A stretch of DNA of 64,000 bases. Source: Udeniomyces pyricola. Its lineage: Eukaryota > Basidiomycota > Tremellomycetes > Cystofilobasidiales > Mrakiaceae. The first letter of the stretch is position 1, and each line of letters opens with the position of its first letter. Made by a program: the position numbers and the translations under genes. Positions 33,216-45,882 of the stretch are shown here, in pieces. Location: NCBI GenBank assembly GCA_039545295.1, contig BCIK01000036.1, positions 29,407 to 93,406 on the forward strand. Reading direction: 5' to 3'. Below the pieces are notes generated by a model. The model had not been told where the DNA came from. It searched no databases and was given only the letters and a program-made list of their open reading frames with translations.

Positions 33216-36143
33216 TCAGCTTTTCGCCATTCTTGCTTCTGCTGCGCGGGCTCTCCTCTCCCTCTCGATTCGCTGGCGGACCTCTGGACTCAACCCATTC
33301 AAGCCCCCACGTTCAGTCTCTCCCCCAGTAGGACCTCCACCGCCCAACCTTTGCGGTCCCTTGACCGCTTTCACCTGTTCCTTCCTCACCGGAACTACCA
33401 CAGCCGGTTCGTTTTCCAACATCTCCTTTTCCTCCGCCGCCTTCTTGGCCTCCCTCTCCTTCATCTTCTCCTTCAAGCCTTTCCTTCTCTCGAGTTTCTT
33501 GGAGCTCTGTTCCTCCTCCGCCTCAGCGCTCAATCCCGACGGTACGCGTGCTCCACCTGGCGAGGTCGACGTCCAATCATACCAGTCTGGGTGGTCATGC
33601 GCGAGGCGACGGAAGATGTTTCGCAGAGGCTTCGTGGTGGCGAGGTCGTAGGCCGTTCGGAAGGGTGTGGGTTTCTTGAAGGAAAGCTCGGAAAGACCGT
33701 CTGCAGCGGTGTCGATCGTGGTAGGATCAGCTTTGGAAGCTTGTTTGGTGGGGGAAGTTTGACCAGATTCCGCCGCAGAACCTCCTCCTCCTCCTGATAT
33801 CGATCCACCAACCCCTGCTGACGAAGAAGGGACCGCAACCGTCGGGTCGACCTTCTTTTCTTCCATCAACCACCTCGTCATCTCCTCCTGACCCGCCACC
33901 ACAGCGACCATCAACAACGTGCTTTCCTTTCCTTTTCCTTCCTCTTCCCACAACCATTCTGGAAGCTCGGCCCCTCCTGCCAGGTTGAGTTCTCCCGCGT
34001 ACTTGTCCCAAAAACTCCCGACAGCGTCAACTTTGCCCTTTCGAACCATCTCGACTAATCGTCTCCACCTTTCCCTTGCATGCATCTCCTCCTCTGACAA
34101 CTTTGGCTTGGCCGCGACAGCAGGCGGAAGGGTCGGCGTGACGGCAGTGGCGGCAGGTTTAGAGGAAGGTTTCGGGAGAAGAGATTGGATGTATTCGGCC
34201 TCGAGGGCTGCGAGGGCATCTTCGGTCAAGAAGGAGGTCTTGACGCGGATGAGCTCTTGGAAACATCGGAGGAGTTCGGCAAGTGTCTGAGGAAGAAACA
34301 TGAGAGAGGAGACAAAATGTAAGCGTGAACTCCTCCATTGGGCGTAAAGCAGAAATTGATAATGTGGCAATGAGCACAAGTGACTCACAGGTCGTCGAGT
34401 CGGGAAAGGGAACGTCCGGATACGTTCATCGGCTGTTGGTCAAGGTACAAAGGACATGAACAGGTCTTCAAGTCAGCTTCTTTTCCTCAAAGCCATCACG
34501 ACATTCAAGAGACAACACGAGAAACGAAGACGGGAAACACATATGTACTTTTTTGAATGACGGCCTCATCGTGGCCCCAAAAGATCTTTTTTCCGCTGAC
34601 GGACCCTCGGACAAAGACGCGTTCAGCCACGTTGAAGTCGTCGCGCCAGCTCTCGAGCAGCGCTCGTATTTCCTGCATCGGTCAAATAACAGGCAGACGG
34701 GAAGAAAGATGTATACGTGATGTAAGGACAAACTGAAGGAGGAGTTCATATCCCAAAGGTTTCCTTCGTCAAGACAGCAAAAATACTAGACATGTTTGGA
34801 CGCACCTCCTGCAGCATGACCTCTCCAGCTCGACGGATTTGAGCTCCGATCGAATTAGCGGCACCGTTAGCTTTGTCATGAGATGACTGGGATCCTCCTT
34901 GCTTTCGACGGGCTGTTATGATCAGGAAGACAAGAGAACAAACCCACGTCAGCAGTTCGTCTAGGATGCGGTACCGAAAACATCAAGAAGGGGAGCACGA
35001 ACTGGTATATCGATGGAATGTCTTGTGTTTGAGAACCCTAACTTCTCCTGCAGCTCCCTTGACAACCTTTTTACCCGTCCTCTTGCCTCCGAGCGCCACG
35101 ACCATTCCCGCGAAATGCCCACCGGCGACCATGAGCAAGACCCACCTTCGCTCCTTCTCCTCATTTCCATCGAGGTCATCGGCCGTCAACTGCAACTCCT
35201 TCAATCTCGGCAGAAAATCGCTGGGATTCGTGAGTCCAGACGGAAAGAGGGCACGATAGAAGCCCAGTTGAGTATTTGGGAGGAGAGAAGCAGGAGGAGT
35301 GAACCAGATGAGAGCCGTTCGGAGTGCGGCGCGATTGGAGAGGAACTGAGCATCGCCAGAGGATTGGGAGGATGCTTCATCATCATCGAGGTGGTTGGCT
35401 GTGGAGCCGCCGGTAAGCTTTTGCTTACGTAAGAGAGTCGAGACTTTGTCAGAGGTTGAACGAGTCGAGGTGGTAGATTCAGAGCCAGAGATGGAAGAAA
35501 GACCTATGGAATTTCAGCGGGATACGATCACGAAGAGTGAATGGTCAACTTGGCTTCAATACACCACAATTTGCGACAGAATACCTGAGGCTGAGTGAAT
35601 CACGCGTCGGTTGGACGAGCTGGCAAAAATGCCGCCCTGAGCTTCATGGTAGCGGTTCACCTTCCGACCAGGTGAAGGATCCGAACCCCAGGACAAGCGA
35701 AGCGAAGCTAGAGGCCATGACTCACCATCGACCATTCCCTCAAACTCGTCCTTACTTAGTACCTTTCCTTTGCTTTTCTTGTCAATGTCACCTCCTCCTA
35801 CGCCAGCAATGGCCATCCTCGCTCGAACGTTGTACCGATGCCAGTCGCCTTTGGCGTGAGCTCGCTGCTCGGCAACGTCTTCGAACTTGGATCCCGGGCA
35901 AACGCTGCACATGAGACCGGTGTTGTCTCCTTCTTCATTCGGCTGCTGCTGATCGGTCGAGGCCTTGGTGGGAGGGAGAGTAGGGTCCGAAGCGCTGGTA
36001 GTCGAAGAAGAAGGAACTTGGAGGGAGCGAACGGTGAGGCCGTCAAGGATGGAAGTAGGTAGGGCAAAGACGTTGAGCTGCTGTTGGAGGAGTGGGTGTT
36101 GAGAGGAAGCCTTGATGGCAGAGTTGGGAATGATGGACGCCAT
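33216..36143 (-). CDS. VMS1: Vms1/ANKZF1 peptidyl-tRNA hydrolase of ribosome quality control
   Basis: Releases stalled nascent chains from 60S-peptidyl-tRNA in ribosome quality control and protects mitochondria; binds Cdc48/p97. The first in-frame ATG is at 36143 (MASIIPNSAIKASSQ). Order: NVFALPTSILDGL; zinc finger CSVC...QRAHAKGDWHRYN (near 35880); the VLRF1 release-factor-like domain with RWVLLMVAGGHFAGMV, KHKTFHRYT, and in the next exon RRKQGGSQSSHDKANG, containing the catalytic Gln region (GSQS, near 34880). Then FNVAERVFVRGSVSGKKIFW, LIRVKTSFLTEDAL and an ankyrin pair (ESTLLMVAVVAGQEEMTRWL; PFRTAYDLATTKPLRNIF) ending HDHPDWYDW. A basic coiled coil ends in RERRARAAEAR, which fits the p97-binding VIM motif R-x5-AA-x2-R. 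Intact throughout. Confidence 0.95.
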
Positions 36144-36955
36144 GGAGACGGACGAGATGGGATTGCGGTAAGACGGAGGACCACTAGGCGTTGAGTTGAG
36201 GTTGAAGAAAAAGCCAAAGGCAAAGGACGTCGTGGGCGAAAGGGGCAAAGTGAATTCGTTCTCGCCGGCTCATGGAGAGTGCTAGTGATGACGTTCGCAG
36301 CCAGATTAACAACGCTCGATCGATCGCTTCGACCGGCCGTCCGATCGTTTCCCTTCTAGGTTATTTGTTTAGACATGATATACACAGTATATATATATAG
36401 GCAAATGGATACACATATTATTCAATTTTTACCATGTCCTTGGCATGCCTCCAATCACGCATATGGCCCCAATCCATCAAATAAACGATCTTTGCTTGAG
36501 TGACTGAAGACGAAAGAAAAAAAACGGAACGGAGAGAAACAAACGACTTTGCAAATGGCCCGATGGCCGGAACGAAGTGGACGAAACGTAGATGCAGTAG
36601 CAAAAGATAATCGATCACAATCATGGCGGTGTCGGTGCAAAAGACAAACTGTGCGGGTGTGGACTGAGAGGGGTGGAAGAGAAGGCATGTGGTCTAGTCG
36701 TCAAAGGCGTTATAGGTAGTGTGGGTTGAGATTGGCAAAAGACGATGTCAAGAGAGGACAGGGGAGGGAAGATTCATGAGGAAAGAAAAGAGAGGGGAGA
36801 TACGACAACATCAAATGCAAGTTGAGCTGCGGGACAGAGTCTATAGGGATAACTAGCGGTCTACAAGCAAGAAAAGACAAGAGAGAACCCCGAGGAAAGG
36901 GCAGGATGTGAAAAGGCAACCAGGTGAAAGGGACCACATGGCAAAGCTCTTCGAT
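36144..36955. other. Intergenic region between VMS1 5' end and MTM1 3' end
   Basis: About 810 bases. The VMS1 frame stays open to about 36248 without an ATG. GATCGATCG palindromes lie at 36316-36325, followed by a TATATATATA run near 36391. The stretch 36420-36900 is purine-rich on the plus strand and probably 3' UTR of the carrier gene. No gene seen. Confidence 0.5.
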
Positions 36956-39134
36956 CTAAGCAACTTCCTGGTTGATCCAGGCGCCGACACCTTCGTAACA
37001 GCTGACCATCTGTTATTGAGCAGTTACAGCATGAGGATCAAGTCAATCAAAGGGTTCAGTTTTGAGCGAATTCACATACCCTAGCTGACGTATACAGCAG
37101 AGCGATAAGAGATATGTCATACTTACAATCGCACACGCCGGAGCGACCTTGGCCAACCTTGGCACGAGTCCCGCAAACAAGGCTTTGGCGCCCTCTTCCT
37201 GGACAATATGCCTCAGAAGTGGGATCGCCTGCGTCGGGATGGCAGCTTTGTAGCCGGGTGAACCGACGGCGAGAGTTGGACCCGATGCAGCGGTGGTGAA
37301 CACTTGTCGTCGCGTTTTTAGGACATCGAACGGGGTAGTTACGAGGGCAGCAACCTGTATAGTCGAGGTAGAGACAAAGATTAGGACGTGTCGACATCAA
37401 ACTAGATGGAAGAGCATCAAATCAAGGCAACTCACCATACCACTCCCAGCTCCGGCCGCCATGGCCCTGGCCCATTCTCCATCTCCAAGTCCAACCTTTC
37501 CCTTCCTGGCTCCCTCAACCGCTTTCTCTTTTTCCCACATGGGCCCGACCAGAACTTTGCTCTTGAGGAGCTCATACCCACCCCAATAGATGCCTGAAAA
37601 CGGAACGTCCCTCCACAGTGTTGCGCCCAGTCCACGCCAGAGCGTCAGGACTCCTTCTTTGCCCACAATCTCACGCAGGCTGAGAATGGTCGATCTCACC
37701 GTTGGAGAGGGTTGGTTGGGACCCGCAAAGGCTTGGAGACGCGTTCGGAAGAGTTCGGCGGGGGAGATGATGGTTGCGCTTAGCGTACGAGCGACGGAGC
37801 CGGCGATGAATGGGGTAAGGGTAGAAAGTATTGGAGAGGAAGAGACGACGTAAGAAGAGACGAGATAGGTTCGGAGGTGATCGTAGCCCACCATATAGAT
37901 GGCTGAAGAAGGTACACTCATGGAGCTAAGACAAGGGAGGTGGGAACAGGTTGAGAAGGAAGGTATTGAAACTGAGGCGTCAGGATTGAATGCAAGAGGG
38001 TGCTTGACCGAACCTTTTCCAGCCTGTTCCAAACTTGAGGATACTTACAGCGTTGTCCCAACTCCCTTCCAGAACCCCTTAAGCCCAGTCTCCCTCCAAA
38101 CACTTCCCACTTCAACAAAGAATCCACCAGGAAGGATTTTGCCGATCTTGCCTCCTCTCTTCAGTTCCTCGACCATCTCTCTCCACTGACTTGGGCTCGC
38201 GCAGCCAATCGGTTCCTCGAGCGTAATAACGGCACTTCGGGCACCATTGCTCCGCAGCGATGAGGAAGCATTCGTTGCCATGGAGGAGAGCGTCGATCGT
38301 GCAGCAGAGGAGGATGAGAATGATGGGATAGAAGGAGAGGTAGTGGAGCAGGCAGACGTAGTGGAGGAGAGAAGAGCGTTTTGACAGCATGCCGACGGGT
38401 GGTTGGGTGGCAGATGATTGGGAAGGGACGTCAAGGTTGCTTTGGGTGCCGGTCTCCGCGTCTGAAGTCTCGTCTTGAGGACGTCAAACGGAGTCACTAA
38501 GATAAGGGCAGCAACAACAACAAAAAAAAAAGCGAAAGAAACACGGTCCAAGAGGAAGAACACGATGAGCACGGTGACCCTCGAAATTGTATCGGAACGA
38601 GCCCGACGGACGACGCGATAGGCCGAGGACGCTGACGGTCCAGTCAGATAGGCGTGTGGAGCGCGGATGAAACTCCCAAGGGATGCGCCGTTCCGGGATT
38701 GGTAGTCGAGGCAAGCTATACGAGCTGATGGAAGCTTGATGGGTCGAGCTGATTGATCAAAGCGTCTCCAGTTGCTCCTTTCCTTCATGGTCTGTCCGTC
38801 GGTGCTCCGTTCGGTCCAAAGCAGGAGGGAGAACAGATCATACGCTTGATCGTCCTCGCCCCTCGACCAAGAAGAGAACAGCGAGTAAACTGTCGCTTGA
38901 GGACTCACTGAGAAGACTAGTGGCGACGGCACCTGCCATAGCACCGACCCCCTTGGCGCCAATGTGGCCGATGAGGGTGTTGCTGGTGGGAGAAGAGGAA
39001 GAGGAAGAGGACGGGGCGGTCGAAGCGTGGGATGTTGGATCGGCAAAGGGCAGACTGTGGCGTTGGGCGTGATCGGGTAAGAGGGTGGGGTGATCAAAGA
39101 CCTCTGGGTCGAGGACAAGGGAGGATGAGGTCAT
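36956..39134 (-). CDS. MTM1: Mitochondrial carrier of the Mtm1 / SLC25A39-SLC25A40 family
   Basis: Inner-membrane carrier; mammalian relatives import glutathione, and yeast Mtm1 affects manganese, iron-sulphur and PLP handling. Starts MTSSSLVLDPEVFDHP, with a Ser-rich N-terminus, then GAKGVGAMAGAVATSL. Repeat 1 has TPFDVLKTRLQTRR, followed by a long Ser-rich, Cys-containing matrix loop (complement of about 38430-38130) and LKGFWKGVGTTL. Next, SMSVPSSAIYMVGYDHLRTY is the family signature. Repeat 2 has SPAELFRTRLQAF and LTLWRGLGATLWRDVPFSGI. Repeat 3 has VAALVTTPFDVLKTRRQV and AKALFAGLVPRLAKVAPACAI. A last exon gives MVSCYEGVGAWINQEVA, TAG at 36958-36956. An intron near 38490-38920 separates the first helix from repeat 1. 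Confidence in the family is high; the substrate is inferred. Confidence 0.88.
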
Positions 39135-39619
39135 GGGGGATGGGGATGAGGACGAGGGTGGACCGAACGGGGCAGCTGATAGTGTGGGTGGGCGATATGA
39201 AGGATGACGAGGGAAATGGGTTGGGGACAGGAACAAACGTCAACTCGTGTCATGCATTGATTCGATTCGATCATGATGAGGACAAGCACAAGATCAAAAG
39301 AGGAGAGCCAGTTTGCTCAACCACTCCACCAGCCCATGATCAGCTGTATTCATAGAATATATAAATATGTACGTATACAGAGCGCGCTTCTGTAATATAC
39401 ATGAGCCATAGCAGGCGCATGTATATCTTTCATTTACGTATCCATCATCCTTTTCGACGCGGTCCATCACATGATTCCGCATATACATCCATGACACCTT
39501 CTTGACATTTCAGTAGTACCCCGCATATATTTCACTACGCCACGTAACAAAGTGACACGCCCAACTCATTCAACATACTCACGGTTCGCTCAACCAGATC
39601 AATCCGGTTTCATCATTCA
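39135..39619. other. Promoter region of MTM1 and 3' region of mS23
   Basis: 485 bases between a start codon (left) and a stop codon (right), both genes on the minus strand. Contains AT-rich stretches with TATATAAATATG around 39355. No gene seen. Confidence 0.45.
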
Positions 39620-40699
39620 TCAAATCGTCTTCTTTCCCTTGACTCCCTTGAGTTCGAGATCGCGCATTCGGATCTTTTCCCTCGCCGCCGCCGCCTCGCG
39701 CGTCTTGTTCCAACCCTCGGTGTACGCCTGGCCGCCCGAGAACTGACCCTCGAGCGCGTGGTACGATGGCTCGGGATCCGCCGTCCACCGAGATGTAGCA
39801 CGCGTGGCGACCACCGCCTGTGGTGGCCTCCACGACTTGAGCGAGTTCTCCGTCTTCTTGAGCGTTCGGGCCTACGACGACAAAAGCGCAGGATACGTCC
39901 GCAAAGGAAATGATCAGCATCAGCGCAGGTTGGAAACCCACATCTCAGCGACATCAACTCTGTCTTTCCCCTTCTATCCCGTCACCAACACCTAATGCAC
40001 GTGGAACACACCAGTTCTCCGCCTCGAATCGCAGCTCCATAGCTCTCGGCCTCATGCATGGCGGCTCGGGTCGCGTGCTCGTTGATGGCACGGAGGTTAG
40101 AGAACTGGGCGGTCGCGATAGCATACGCTTTGCTCATATTGAGTCCATGATACTTCTTGAGATTGAGGGTGAATGCAATAACACTATCCGAGGGATGGTG
40201 GGGTCAGTCACAAACAGATACAGGTGTAAGAACGTGACGTGAGAGGGAGGGGTATGGTTGTCAGCCAATAACTAAGCAACATGGCGATTTGGCAGACTAT
40301 AGTCCCATGTCCTCATGAGACCGTGTCCATATGAGCAATCTATCCTTTCTGATAGTGCATTTTGGAATGGAGAGAGACTTACTCTTCGGCGTTGGGGTTG
40401 GTGGAGGCCTGTTTGAGGTTCTCCCACTCCTTGCCGTGGGGGAACCTCGGTTCATCGATAAGCTGATGCTCGACGAGCGTCTTGGCTCGGAACGCCTCGA
40501 ATGGAAAATCGGTGAAGAAGCGTTCGCGAATGGTGTCTTCAGGGAATTCGATTTTCCTGACGGACTTCTTGGCGATGTTGAGAGGAGGAGTGACAGGGTG
40601 AGAAAGAAGGGCGGCATGCCAGACGGGAGGGGTTCCGCCCGTCGCGTTGACGAGGCGGAGAGAGGAGTCAAGGACGTGGAAAGCGTTGCGTCGGACCAT
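39620..40699 (-). CDS. RSM25: Mitochondrial small-subunit ribosomal protein mS23 (Rsm25)
   Basis: Component of the mitochondrial 37S ribosomal subunit. Three exons, about 245 residues. Exon 1 starts MVRRNAFHVLDSSLRLV, a basic amphipathic start typical of mitochondrial import, and carries TPPVWHAALLSHP and the signature FPEDTIRERFFTDFPFEAFR, then TLVEHQLIDEP. Exon 2 gives VIAFTLNLKKYHGLNMSKAY with AIATAQFSNLRAINEHATRA. The donor GTGTGT after GGEL and the acceptor TAG before GCC join to ARTLKKTENSLKSW. Exon 3 ends KGVKGKKTI, TGA at 39622-39620. The PPVW, FPEDxIR and L.LxKxxGL elements and length are those of fungal Rsm25. Confidence 0.85.
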
Positions 40700-41785
40700 A
40701 GGAAGAGATTGTTATTAAGTTGGATACGGTGTGGAGAGGGGGAAGAGGAAGGGGATGGTGATGGTAGTAGTGGTGGTGATGATGGGGCTGTAGCCAGAAT
40801 GGCGATGTATGGTTGGGAGGAAAGTCGAAATGATGGTGGGCGGATGAGAGGCTAGAGGCCAGAGGAACGATATTGGATGATATTGGATGATATTGGATGA
40901 GATTGAACGATATTGAATGATATTGAATGATATTGAATGATATTGAATGATATTGAATGATATTGAATGATATTGAATGATATTGAATGATATAAGTCTA
41001 ATAGCTGAACGTAAGTACAAGTACAGGGATTTACTATCAGCTGACATACAATGCATACATACGTATCATACGACCGACCGTAGGTAAAGGTGATTTCCAT
41101 TGCGCTTCACGTTGATCGGGTAGGCAAATTTGCACGTTTATTCTGCTGTCATCTTCATAGCTTGGGCTCTGCTGACCGCTGGCTGTGTATCAACATGTAT
41201 CAATACTCATGCATGATATCATTTGTTGTACTACTTATTGCATCACCCATTTATATTCTCAGCCACCACCGCAGATCCTATCAGTTCATCTCTCCAGCAA
41301 ACCGAGATCGACCCCCTTGATCTTCTTCTTCTTCTCAATCAGCTCACCAGTCATCTTCATCGCTCATCACCCACCGAAACCACCCGACTGTTGACACTCA
41401 GAATCATCTCTCGTCCCGGCTATCGACAGTAATCCATATCAATCGCAGGCCGCACCTGCGCGCTCATCGTCAACTGGCTAGTAGTTCAGTACCTCGTACG
41501 GTCCGAACCCCTTACTGCATCTCGTGAGTAGCCTCTACCATCATCCATCACACGATATACCTCCGTATCCGGACATATCCTGGATCGACCAACCCATGAG
41601 CGAACCGATGTTCCCCCTTCCTCGCGGTGAAACACATGCGGATCGTCGAGGATGACATAATGACCTGTGCATGCTTCTCGCTCTCCTCCGCTTCGCCCAT
41701 TCCCCCGTACCGTATACTCCATCTTATCATCAACCCCCAGTCTGACACCCTCATCGCGCCCTACTAGACCGTCCCACTCACGGCG
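40700..41785. promoter_or_regulatory. Divergent promoter region between mS23 and the fasciclin gene
   Basis: 1,086 bases between two start codons on opposite strands. It contains the 12-unit 10-bp tandem repeat described separately, then AT-rich sequence with CATGCATG words (41040-41230). The C/T-rich part (41270-41780) precedes the fasciclin ATG. No coding region is supported. Confidence 0.55.
40871..40990. repeat. Tandem repeat, 12 units of 10 bp
   Basis: Exactly 120 bases: three copies of TATTGGATGA, one GATTGAACGA, then eight identical TATTGAATGA. The unit equals about one turn of the DNA helix. It lies 172-291 bases upstream of the mS23 ATG and about 800 bases upstream of the fasciclin gene ATG, so it sits in promoter or 5' leader DNA. 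Confidence 0.98.
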
Positions 41786-44700
41786 ATGCTACTTTCAACC
41801 GCTACGGCGTCCTCTTCCCTCGCATCGCTCGTGCTCCTTCTGCCGACCCTCGTGCTCGCTGCTTCTCTTCAAGACCCCTTCCACTCGCTTCACTCCTCTA
41901 TAGATTCCACAACGACACATACGACGACCCTCGTCGATGTCCTTTCATCCGATCCAGAGTTTACGACCCTCATTCATCTCCTCCAACGCACCAAGCTCAT
42001 CCCAACACTCAACAAGCTCGATGGATCGACCCTGTTTGCCCCAACCAATGACGCATTCGCACGTGCTCGCCAAAACCAGCCTGCTTTGCTCCCCGACTCC
42101 CTATACCTAGACGATCTTTCTCCTGACTACTCACGCGACAATAAAAACAGAGAAGATTGTCAAGATAGTCTTTTTCTCGACAATGTGCTTTTCCCTCTCC
42201 GACAGACACTTCTTTATCACATCCTCAACTTTACCCTTCCCGAAGCCTCCGATGGTAGCGGTGTCTTTCCATCGAGTCATCCCCAGCCGTATGAGACGCT
42301 CCTCTTTCCGAGACGGTATACAGTTCGCCGTACACCAGCACCATCACCAGCTCCTCCGTGGCTCCCTGAGAGGGAGGGCCTGCTGGGAGCGCAAGGCCAG
42401 CGCGTCCGGGGGTTCCTCTCTCAAAGAGAGGATGGTTCGAACGAGGCCCGACTCGGCGTCGATGGAGAGGGCAACGGAGGAGTTGATGTACTCGAAAGAC
42501 CAGTAATAGCAAGCAATGGAATCATTGTCAAGATCGACGGCGTGCTTGACATGCCGAAAGACGTCGGTAGGTTGCCCTACCCCCTCTTCCGGCTTCATTC
42601 CGAGATGCCTTCGGCCTCGGCCCGCTAACTTCCCTTGTGACAAATTGGGATTCTCGGATCGTCTCTGTCTCTTTCTGATCATTTCAGCAACCACAATCCA
42701 ACAGATTCCCTCGCTATCCTACATGGCATCTCTCCTCCTACCTGATGCCTCGATCCCTCCTATGCCAATCCCACCGCGCACCTACTTTCACACTCTCCAA
42801 ACCGCTCCCAACCTCACGTTATTCGCACCTTCCAACATTGCTTGGTCCAAGCTGGCCCCGATCGAACGAACGTACCTCGAGTCTGGATTTGCTACGGACG
42901 ACATTGACCTTCTTGTGAAATTGCACGCGAGTGGTAGTGGCGTCGGTTGGAGAGAGAGCTTCGAGCGCAAACGAGAGGGCGAGATTGAGTTGGCTGGTGG
43001 GGGTAAGCTATGGGTTGAGCTCGATGAGGCAGGCGAGATGATAGTCGGTCTGGAAAGGCAGGACCGCGATGGGAGCGATGAGGAGGAGGAAGAAGATAAC
43101 GGATTAGGGAGAAAGAATCAACGAGAAGGCGTCCGAGTCGTTCAGGCTGATAACTATGCGGAAAATGGTACGCCATGCCTTTCATCAGAATTGAGGGGAT
43201 TTCCGTCTTACCGTGGCCGCATCGCCTAATCATCAGCAATCCTCTTTCCACGCAGGTGTTGTCCACGTCGTCGACGAGCTCTTGATTCCTCCGGGAGCTT
43301 TCAAACTCACGACCGAAAAAGTCTGCATGCTGTCTCCTCACGTATCTCTTTTACTTTGTTTACGTTCATGCTGACACACGTTCTCGCTGACTTGATCTAC
43401 TTTGCCTCCCTCTCTCTTCTGTGTTGACAGACCCTCATCGGTCTCAACGCCACAAAATTTGTCACTCTTCTTCGCTCCGTCAACCTCACTTCCTATGTTG
43501 ATGAGACCTCCACCAACGAGGCTTTCACCATCCTTGCCCCCATCGACGACATTGCCTCCCTCTTTCCCTCTCGCTCTAGCTTCTACACCGCTTCCAGCAC
43601 CGGTACCTCCTCGGCCGAGCTTCTCCCTGCCCCTGGATCAGAAAAGCTTGCCGAACTTCTTCGGTACCACATCATTCCCGGTCGACTTCGGCCTAAAGAC
43701 TTGGTCGATGGGGCCCTCGTTGGAACTGAGCTCAAGACGTCTGCGCTGAAGAACGGGAGGCAGGTCCTTCGCGTGGGGGTTCGCAAGAGTCTGAATGGGC
43801 CCGAAGGACTGGGGCTGAAGAAGGTCTTGAGAATTGAAGGCTCCGGCGGACAAGCTGAAGAATGGGAAGAGGTGATGTTTGGGGAGGTAGATGTCGTGGC
43901 GGAGCCCATCGAGATGTCAGTCGATTGGTGTTGTCTTTTCTTCTTCTTCTTTTTCTTCCTGGACACTTGCTGCGTTGAAACGTCACGCTGATATCCCGCA
44001 ATTTCTCCTTTTCACTTATCGTCCTTCTCACTTCGACCCATGTGCCTCGCGTCCCGTACAGCGGCCGATCCATCATCTATCTAATCTCCGACTTTCTCTC
44101 GCCACCTACCGATCTCATCTCTACGTCGGTCTCTGACCTGCGTCTTTCTACTTTCATCGCCTCCATCTTCTCATCCTCTCTCGATCACGAGCTCAAAGCC
44201 GCACCTGGCACCACGACGTTCATCCCTCGAAACAAAGCATTCGCGAAACTCGGCATCGTCATGAACTACCTTCTCATGCCAGAGGCCAAGAGCGAGTTGA
44301 AGGCCGTCGTTCGCGCGCATGTCGTCGATGAGGTGATCTACATGGAGGATTTGGAGGGAGCCAAGGGGCGGAGAGAGGTAGAGACGCTTCAGGGAGCCAA
44401 GGTCGAAGTTGGATGGGAAGCCTCCCCGATTATGGGAGGGACCAGTGGTCGAATCGATTCGAGAATCAATAGCAGAAGGAGAGTTCGACCGAGCGCTGGC
44501 TCCATCACATCCATTTCCGGCGACGATGACAATGCTACGAACCATCTCAACGGCACCATCGTCGTTGGTAGTGTTCGTCGACCGTCGGATGGAGAGAAAG
44601 CCAACGGCGAACTTCGCGACGGTCGAGTCGAACTGGGTGACATGCTCACTTCGACCGGGGTCGTCCATCAGATCGATCAAGTCCTCCTTCCGCCGTCGCT

Positions 44701-45882
44701 CAATATCACCATTGCTAAAGTTCTCAAAGGAGCGCGATCGACGAGTATCATGACGGATCTTCTCGTGAGGTCAAACCTTACCTGGTTGCTTCATGGTGCT
44801 GAACCGACGGCAGAGGACCTCGCTCCTCTAGGACTCGCGGGGTGGCATCTTCCCTCTTCTGATCCCGACGCTTCTGAATCATCATCTTCTCTCAAACATC
44901 GTCCTATCTATCCGACGTCCTTCACCCTTCTCTGCCCGCTCGACTCGGCTTTTTCGACGCTCAACCTAACGCACTACCTTTCCTCACCCCCACTCCTTCT
45001 CTCGTTACTCGCCCAACACATCATCCCTTCCTACCGCCCCGTTCCTCTTCCCGAAAACCTGAAAGCTGCCTCAATCACGCCCCTAACGTCGCTTCCATAT
45101 CCAAGCGATGGGCGTCCCTTGAGGCTCGAACCCGACGTGGCTTACGCTACGCTATTGAGTGCGTCGTCCAAGTTTGGCGATCTGGCGTTCAGCCGAGACG
45201 AAGATGCAGAGACTGGAAGGGCTGGGGCCCAGAGCGGCTGGAAAGGCGGGGAAAGTGACGATGATCGAGATGGAAACGAGGGAATTGGATATGTCGTGGG
45301 TATCAAAGGCGCCAAAGGTACGGAGGACGGAATGAATGACTGGGCTCGGGTCCTCGGGTTCGGACGGGCTAGTCCCCATTGGCCTTCGTCTCTATCTTCT
45401 ATCTCCTCTTCGCCGATCACGACGCCCCTCCTTTTGAACGGCGTGACGCGAGGCGGCGGTGTCCTCCTCATCGATACCGTTCTTGTCCCGTTCAAACCGA
45501 CGTGGTTCATGCTCTGGGGTTGGACCGTCCTCCTCTCATTGCTCGGCATTATTGCTGGTATATCGCTCGCGGCAATCATTGGCGTTTGGTGTTGGCAGAG
45601 AAGGGAGAGGGTTGGGGCCGATTATGAGGTTAGTTTTTTTCCCTTTCTTTCTTCTGTTCTTCTTTCTTGTTTTTCTTTTTTTTTTGTTGCTGAAACCAAC
45701 GAGTTGACACTCTATTGCCTTCCCTTCCTCTTCTCATCTTCTTTTTTTCGTCGTCTCTCAATTTTCCATGACTCCCTCTTGGCAATCTTTCAACTTGCCT
45801 CTCCTTCGCGCTTCCACCTCGCGATTGAACACGCCCATGCGTCCTGTGGCATCGATAGCCTCTCGATAACGAGGAGGATTAA
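41786..45882 (+). CDS. Secreted/membrane protein with about four fasciclin (FAS1) domains
   Basis: Adhesion-type surface or vacuolar membrane protein of the fungal multi-FAS1 family. The signal peptide MLLSTATASSSLASLVLLLP leads to FAS1 domain 1 (TLVDVLSSDPEFTTLIHLLQ; GSTLFAPTNDAFARA; LLYHILNFTL; NGIIVKIDGVLDMP). Domain 2 is in the exon TTIQQIPSLSYMASLLL, domain 3 is TLIGLNATKFVTLLRSVNLT with LLRYHIIPGRL, and domain 4 lies in the long exon (ISTSVSDLRLSTFIASIFSS; TTFIPRNKAFAKLG; GVVHQIDQVLLPP). A fifth, diverged unit follows (ITIAKVLKGARSTSIMTDLL). There is a C-terminal membrane span WTVLLSLLGIIAGISLAAII, then a short basic tail. I end the gene by removing an intron (45629-45858), giving the tail DYEPLDNEED and TAA at 45880-45882. 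Without splicing the frame stays open to 45898. Several Asn-X-Ser/Thr sites are present. Confidence 0.9.
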
